A stretch of 9,977 nucleotides of DNA, from contig JAWPNA010000213.1 in NCBI GenBank assembly GCA_045402695.1, positions 1-9,977 of the forward strand, read 5' to 3'. Source of the stretch: JAWPNA01 sp045402695. Its GTDB lineage: Bacteria; Acidobacteriota; Polarisedimenticolia; JACPZX01; DASXTC01. This document shows positions 6,364-9,977 of the stretch, in pieces (the stretch's first letter is position 1; each line of letters begins with the position of its first letter). A program made the translations under genes and the position numbers. Under the pieces are notes generated by a model. It searched no databases. It was given only the letters and a program-made list of their open reading frames with translations, and had not been told where the DNA came from.

Positions 6364-7674
6364 ATGAACATCTGGGAGAAGATCCTCGGGAACCTTCAGG
6401 TGAAGGTGAATCCGCAGAGCTTCGCGACTTGGCTGCAACCGACAACGCTCGCGCGGGACGAGGGCAGGCGCATCTGCGTGAGCGTGCCGAGCGAGCTTTT
6501 CGCCAGTTGGCTCAACAAGAACTACATGCCGCTCATCCAGCAGTCGGTTATGGACCTCGATCGCGAGGGCGCGGAGATCGCCTTCGTCTTCGATGAGCAT
6601 GCGCGCGGGTTCCCTCCTCAGAAAACGGAACAGGCGCATGGCTCACTGGCCACCGACTCATCTCCTCTCAACCCGAAGTACACTTTCGAGAGCTTCGTGG
6701 TGAGCTCCAGCAATGAGCTGGCGCACGCCGCGGCCCTGGCCGTGGCCGAGCAGCCGTCAAAGACGTACAACCCGCTGTTCGTCTATGGGGGAGTCGGGCT
6801 CGGGAAGACGCATCTCATGCACGCGATCGGCAATCACGTGCGCGCCACACGGCCGGATTTGAGACAGCGCTACATCTCGTCGGAAACGTTCATGAACGAA
6901 CTGATCAGCTCGATCAGGTTCGACAAGACGCTTGACTTCAGAGACCGCTACCGCAGCATCGACCTGCTGCTCATCGATGATATCCAGTTTCTCGCGGGCA
7001 AGGAAAGGACTCAGGAGGAGTTCTTCCACAACTTCAACGCCCTGTACGAGGCCCAGAAGCAGATCGTCATCACAAGCGATTGTCCTCCCCGCGATATTCC
7101 GACCATCGAGGAACGCCTGCGCTCGCGATTCGAGGGGGGGCTGATCGCGGATATCCAACCTCCGGACCTCGAAACCAAGGTTGCTATCCTCAACAAGAAG
7201 GCCGAGGCCGATGGTGGCAAGCTTCCTCAGGATGTCGCTCTCTTCATCGCGAGCCGTATCAAGTCCAACATCCGTGAGCTGGAGGGTTCGCTCATTCGTC
7301 TCCTGGCATATGCTTCGCTCGCCGACAGGGAGATCGACCTCGCCCTGGCGAAGGACGTCCTGAAGGACATCCTCGCCGATGACAGCAAGGTGATCTCGAT
7401 TGAGTCGATCCAGAAGTACGTCGGCAACTACTTCCACCTCAAGACCGGGGAGATCAAGTCAAAGAACAACTCGAAGCAGGTCAGCTTTCCCAGGCAGGTG
7501 GCGATGTACTTGTGCAAGAACCTCACGGACGCCTCTCTGCCGGAGATCGGTAAGCGATTTGGTGGGAAGCACCACTCCACCGTCATCCATGCCATCAAGA
7601 AGATCGAGGAGAAGCGCGGGCAAGAGCGGGATTTCGACAAGTTGATCAACAGCTTTATCGAGGCACTGAAATGA
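6364..7674 (+). CDS. dnaA: DnaA, chromosomal replication initiator
   Basis: AAA+ ATPase that binds DnaA boxes, melts oriC and helps load the helicase. At 436 residues it is complete. Domain I is about 1-78 (NIWEKILGNLQVKVNPQSF at the start), with a short linker about 79-104 and AAA+ domain III about 105-335. Domain III has Walker A GGVGLGKTH (142-150), Walker B LLLIDDIQF (201-209), sensor 1 ITSD (236-239) and box VII ERLRSRFEGGL (250-260) with Arg255 as the likely arginine finger. DNA-binding domain IV (about 340-436) has FPRQVAMYL and the signature IGKRFGGKHHSTVIHAIKKI (395-414). Box VII carries Gly where Trp is common (SRFxWGL), and the helix-turn-helix has His-His where many DnaAs have Asp-His. 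The ATG at 6364 has GGAG nine bases upstream and gives a standard N-terminus. The DnaA boxes just upstream suggest autoregulation. Confidence 0.98.
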   Translation: MNIWEKILGNLQVKVNPQSFATWLQPTTLARDEGRRICVSVPSELFASWLNKNYMPLIQQSVMDLDREGAEIAFVFDEHARGFPPQKTEQAHGSLATDSSPLNPKYTFESFVVSSSNELAHAAALAVAEQPSKTYNPLFVYGGVGLGKTHLMHAIGNHVRATRPDLRQRYISSETFMNELISSIRFDKTLDFRDRYRSIDLLLIDDIQFLAGKERTQEEFFHNFNALYEAQKQIVITSDCPPRDIPTIEERLRSRFEGGLIADIQPPDLETKVAILNKKAEADGGKLPQDVALFIASRIKSNIRELEGSLIRLLAYASLADREIDLALAKDVLKDILADDSKVISIESIQKYVGNYFHLKTGEIKSKNNSKQVSFPRQVAMYLCKNLTDASLPEIGKRFGGKHHSTVIHAIKKIEEKRGQERDFDKLINSFIEALK

Positions 7675-7714
7675 CTTGGCGGAGAATGGGTGTGTGGACC
7701 CTTGGAAAGTGGAG

Positions 7715-7728
7715 TGGGAATGGTCCCA
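7715..7728 (+). repeat. Small inverted repeat, 5-bp arms
   Basis: TGGGA and TCCCA flank the 4-nt loop ATGG. It is the first of three consecutive potential hairpins after dnaA. No T-run follows, so it is not a typical intrinsic terminator. Confidence 0.35.
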
Positions 7729-7740
7729 TGGTTGCTTTCA

Positions 7741-7758
7741 GCGCTGCATCCGCAGTGC
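7741..7758 (+). repeat. Inverted repeat, 7-bp arms
   Basis: GCGCTGC and GCAGTGC flank the loop ATCC. Arms pair fully in RNA if one G-U pair is allowed, and with one mismatch in DNA. It is the second of the three consecutive structures downstream of dnaA. Confidence 0.4.
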
Positions 7759-7763
7759 GGTGA

Positions 7764-7801
7764 GCTTGTGCCAGGCGAACGTCAGCGTTGGGTGCACAAG
7801 C
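7764..7801 (+). repeat. Two-tier inverted repeat, 8-bp outer and 4-bp inner arms
   Basis: GCTTGTGC (7764-7771) pairs perfectly with GCACAAGC (7794-7801). Inside, AACG (7778-7781) and CGTT (7786-7789) close a TCAG tetraloop, leaving a 6/4-nt internal loop. It is the strongest dyad in the window. It lacks a following T-tract, so it may be a transcript-end structure, a cruciform in the origin, or a protein site. Confidence 0.5.
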
Positions 7802-7853
7802 CAACCACCTGAAGGGGAACAACTCTGACTGTTTTCCGAAACTCCCACAGTCC

Positions 7854-7868
7854 CTACTACTACTACTG
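7854..7868 (-). promoter_or_regulatory. DnaA-trio-like repeat (TAG x4)
   Basis: The plus strand reads CTA four times and then CTG, so the minus strand carries consecutive TAG triplets (3'-GAT-5'). This is the DnaA-trio form, on which DnaA assembles a filament on one strand to open the origin. Immediately before it lie a GC-rich tetramer and a box-like 9-mer ending in CCACA (7841-7849), as expected for the element. Downstream DNA is only modestly AT-rich. Confidence 0.55.
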
Positions 7869-7895
7869 ACAAGACACTGAATCTGGATCTATTCT
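7866..7895 (+). promoter_or_regulatory. Weak candidate promoter for dnaN
   Basis: CTGACA (7866-7871) matches five of six -35 bases. After 18 nt comes TATTCT (7890-7895), four of six -10 bases. It would give a leader of about 24 nt before the dnaN ATG. It overlaps the end of the trio-like repeat. dnaN may instead be read from the dnaA promoter. Confidence 0.3.
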
Positions 7896-7925
7896 CTATC
7901 AAGAAGAACAGACGGAGGGACCCCC

Positions 7926-9062
7926 ATGGATTTCATCACGAAACAGTCGGCACTTCTGAGGGAGCTGAACCTGGCCCAGGGGGTTGTCGAGAGGAAAAAC
8001 ACGATCCCTGTTCTTGCAAATGTCCTCCTGTCGGCTTCAGGCGATTCAGTGGCTGTCATGGCAACCGATCTGGAGGTCAGCGTAACCAGTTCATTGAGCG
8101 CCAACGTGACTCGGGAGGGGGGTCTGACCGTGTCCGCCCGGAAGCTTCATGAAATCGTGAAGTCATTGCCCGACTCGGAGATCCAGTTCAAGGCGGATGA
8201 TGAGAACTGGGCTACCATCACGTGCGAGCGGGCGCACTTCCGTATCATGGGCTTGTCCAAGGATGACTTCCCGACGCTCCCATCTCGTGGGAAGGGGTCC
8301 AGGGTGACTTTCGGTGTCCGGCAGTTCCGTGAGATGGTGCAGAAGGTCATCTTCGCGGTCACAACCGAGGACGCGAGGTTTGCCCTCAATGGTGCACTCA
8401 TGGTCGTGGGGAAGGGGTCTGTCACTCTGGTGGCGAGCGATGGACACCGCTTGGCGTACGTTTCCGAGCCACTCACCGTGGAGGGACAGGGCGTAGAGGA
8501 AATTCGTGTCGTAATCCCCCAGAAGGCGTTGGGGGAGCTCTCGCGGATCGGAGAAGAGGTCGGGGGCGAGATTGTCTTCTCGCGTGAAGAGAATCAGATG
8601 TTCTTCGAGATGGGACGCTGCCTTCTGAGCTCGCGGCTGCTTGAGGGTCAGTTCCCGAGCTATGAGAAGGTGATCCCGAAGGGAAACGACAAGGTGGTTG
8701 AGGTGGGGCGCATTCCCTTCTCCGATGCCCTGCATCGTGTGTCCTTGCTGGCGAACGAGCGCAACCGTGCGGTCAAGATGACGCTTGTCGGTGGAAAGCT
8801 GGAAGTCTCGGCGAAGAACCCTGAGATGGGAGAGGCGCGGGAAAGCCTGGTGGTGGAGTACAAGGGGCCTGATGTGGAACTCGGCTTCAACGCGAAATAC
8901 TTCCTCGATTTCCTCGCGGTTTGCGGGTCCGAGACCGTGGTGATGGAACTGAAGGACGAGGCAAGTCAGGCTCTTTTGAAGCCGAAGATAGGCAAGACGG
9001 GAAAAGACAAGAAAGAGCACCTCGGTGACTACCAGTACGTCGTGATGCCGATGAGGGTCTGA
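7926..9062 (+). CDS. dnaN: DnaN, DNA polymerase III beta sliding clamp
   Basis: Ring-forming clamp that tethers DNA polymerase III and other replication and repair proteins to DNA. The 378 residues form three clamp domains (about 1-125, 126-255, 256-378). Visible family motifs are NTIPVLANVLL (25-35), ATDLE (46-50), RFALNG (151-156), SDGHRLA (171-177), EGQFPSYEKVIP (240-251), FNAKYFLDFL (321-330) and the C-terminal VVMPMR (372-377), which contributes to the partner-binding pocket. A Lys-rich stretch (KPKIGKTGKDKKEHLGD, 352-368) makes the last loop longer than the usual short turn, and accounts for a length slightly above the typical 366-375. The ATG at 7926 has GGAGGG six bases upstream. gyrB follows after 7 nt. 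Confidence 0.98.
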   Translation: MDFITKQSALLRELNLAQGVVERKNTIPVLANVLLSASGDSVAVMATDLEVSVTSSLSANVTREGGLTVSARKLHEIVKSLPDSEIQFKADDENWATITCERAHFRIMGLSKDDFPTLPSRGKGSRVTFGVRQFREMVQKVIFAVTTEDARFALNGALMVVGKGSVTLVASDGHRLAYVSEPLTVEGQGVEEIRVVIPQKALGELSRIGEEVGGEIVFSREENQMFFEMGRCLLSSRLLEGQFPSYEKVIPKGNDKVVEVGRIPFSDALHRVSLLANERNRAVKMTLVGGKLEVSAKNPEMGEARESLVVEYKGPDVELGFNAKYFLDFLAVCGSETVVMELKDEASQALLKPKIGKTGKDKKEHLGDYQYVVMPMRV

Positions 9063-9069
9063 GGGGGCT

Positions 9070-9977
9070 ATGGCGAACCGCGAGGATATAGCGCCAGTGG
9101 TGCCGGCGGGCGCCGATGAGACGAGGTACGACGCAGCTCGGATCAAGGTGCTCGAGGGTCTGGAGGCTGTGCGCAAGCGCCCCGCGATGTATATCGGCTC
9201 CACTGGAGAGGGGGGTCTTCATCACCTCGTGTACGAGGTGGTGGACAACTCCGTTGACGAGGCCCAAGGTGGGTACTGTGATCACATCGAGATCTTCATC
9301 CATCTCGATAACAGCGTGACGGTGCAGGACAACGGCCGGGGCATTCCCGTGGACCTGCATCCGACCGAGCACAAACCGGCTGCCGAAGTGGTGATGACGA
9401 CACTGCACTCGGGCGGGAAGTTCGACAACGTCGCATACAAAGTGTCGGGTGGGCTGCATGGTGTGGGTGTCTCCGTGGTGAATGCGCTGTCGGAGTCACT
9501 CGAGCTGGAGATCTGGAGGGATGGAAAGGTCTACCAGCAGTCGTACGAGCGGGGCAAGCCTACCACGCCTTTCCAGGAAGTCGGCAAGACCAGCAAGCGC
9601 GGTGGAACGAAGGTCACGTTCAGGCCCGACACGGAGATCTTCGAGACCACCAATTTCTCCCACGATGTCCTCTCGCAGAGGCTGCGGGAGCTCGCCTTTC
9701 TGAACCCCGGTGTGAAGATCGACTTCGTCGACGAGCGCACCGACAAGTCGCATGAATTCCATTACGCCGGGGGTATCGTTGACTTCATCAAGCACCTCAA
9801 CAAGAGCCGCGTCACCCTGCATCCCGAACCGATCCACGTATCGGGACAGAGAGAAGAAGCGTTCGTGGACGTGGCGCTGCAGTACAACGATACCTATGCC
9901 GAGAACACGTTCGCCTTCGCCAACTCGATCAATACGACTGACGGCGGGACGCACCTCTCCGGCTTCCGCGCCGCGCT
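9070..9977 (+). CDS. gyrB: GyrB, DNA gyrase subunit B, C-terminus cut by window edge
   Basis: ATPase subunit of gyrase, which introduces negative supercoils. I translated it by hand from ATG at 9070: 302 residues are present of about 640-800, covering the GHKL ATPase domain and the start of the transducer domain. Visible features are RKRPAMYIGST (35-45), EVVDNSVDEA (56-65, with catalytic Glu56 and Mg-binding Asn60), QDNGRGIP (86-93, with the Asp87 that binds adenine and aminocoumarin drugs), the ATP-lid segment GGKFDNVAYKVSGGLHGVGVSVVNALS (115-141) and NTTDGGTHLSGF near the edge. The QTK loop, TOPRIM domain and C-terminal domain lie outside. GAGGGGG overlaps the dnaN stop just before the ATG, so the gene is probably co-transcribed and coupled with dnaN. 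No recF lies between dnaN and gyrB. Confidence 0.98.
   Translation, partial: MANREDIAPVVPAGADETRYDAARIKVLEGLEAVRKRPAMYIGSTGEGGLHHLVYEVVDNSVDEAQGGYCDHIEIFIHLDNSVTVQDNGRGIPVDLHPTEHKPAAEVVMTTLHSGGKFDNVAYKVSGGLHGVGVSVVNALSESLELEIWRDGKVYQQSYERGKPTTPFQEVGKTSKRGGTKVTFRPDTEIFETTNFSHDVLSQRLRELAFLNPGVKIDFVDERTDKSHEFHYAGGIVDFIKHLNKSRVTLHPEPIHVSGQREEAFVDVALQYNDTYAENTFAFANSINTTDGGTHLSGFRAA

Larger units (their letters stand above)
7675..7925. other. dnaA-dnaN intergenic region, candidate oriC unwinding site
   Basis: A 251-nt non-coding gap with ordered elements: a TGTGGA core (TGTGGACCC, 7693-7701, six of nine box matches); three potential hairpins (7715-7801); two weak box-like 9-mers back to back (7832-7840 and 7841-7849, the second ending in the CCACA core); a short GC stretch; a trio-like CTA repeat (7854-7868); a moderately AT-richer stretch (about 7868-7910); and the dnaN Shine-Dalgarno sequence GGAGGG (7914-7919). 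The order box - GC cluster - trios - AT-richer DNA is the one described for the B. subtilis basal unwinding system. No perfect DnaA box is present here, so the origin call is inference. Confidence 0.55.

Noticed and set aside
7693..7701. TGTGGACCC as a DnaA box
   Set aside because: Only six of nine positions match the consensus. The core TGTGGA is present but the distal half is not, so I mention it without calling a box.
7764..7801. Intrinsic terminator for dnaA
   Set aside because: The stem is good, but no T-rich tract follows it, so I list it only as an inverted repeat.
8163..9203. Minus-strand open frame of 346 codons over dnaN and the gyrB start
   Set aside because: It is antisense to the strongly conserved clamp and gyrase sequences, with no recognisable protein features.

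Overview
The window is a chromosomal replication-origin neighbourhood from a GC-rich bacterium with a Gram-negative type cell envelope. The envelope call rests on YidC, which has an N-terminal anchor and a large periplasmic domain. The core genes are clearly bacterial, and nothing looks transferred: I see no insertion sequences, phage genes, tRNAs, rRNAs or CRISPR repeats. The phylum cannot be fixed from the sequence alone. Gene order and protein style would suit Acidobacteriota or another deep-branching GC-rich lineage, but that is inference.

Left arm (1-5914, all minus strand): one compact operon read right to left, rpmH - rnpA - yidD - yidC - khpB(jag) - mnmE - mnmG. mnmG is cut by the window edge. 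Genes overlap by 1 or 4 nt or are separated by 10-22 nt, and a good sigma70-type promoter stands in front of rpmH. The operon makes ribosomal protein L34, the RNase P protein, two membrane-protein-insertion factors, an RNA-binding KH/R3H protein, and the two subunits of the tRNA wobble-uridine modification enzyme MnmEG.

Centre (5915-6363): a 449-nt divergent intergenic region. It holds the rpmH promoter, small palindromes, and just before dnaA a perfect DnaA box inside a compact cluster of inverted box-like sequences.

Right arm (6364-9977, all plus strand): dnaA, then a 251-nt gap, then dnaN and gyrB (cut by the window edge). The dnaA-dnaN gap has three consecutive potential hairpins followed by a CTACTACTACTA tract. 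On the complementary strand this is four TAG triplets, matching the DnaA-trio element that loads DnaA on single-stranded DNA, so this gap is my best candidate for the unwinding site of oriC. recF, often found between dnaN and gyrB, is absent here.

The two arms diverge from the origin region. Overall this is an ordinary, well-conserved oriC locus. I did not find a new biological system. The points worth a second look are origin architecture and a few non-consensus residues in otherwise conserved motifs (KhpB GxxG, MnmE G4, DnaA box VII and helix-turn-helix).
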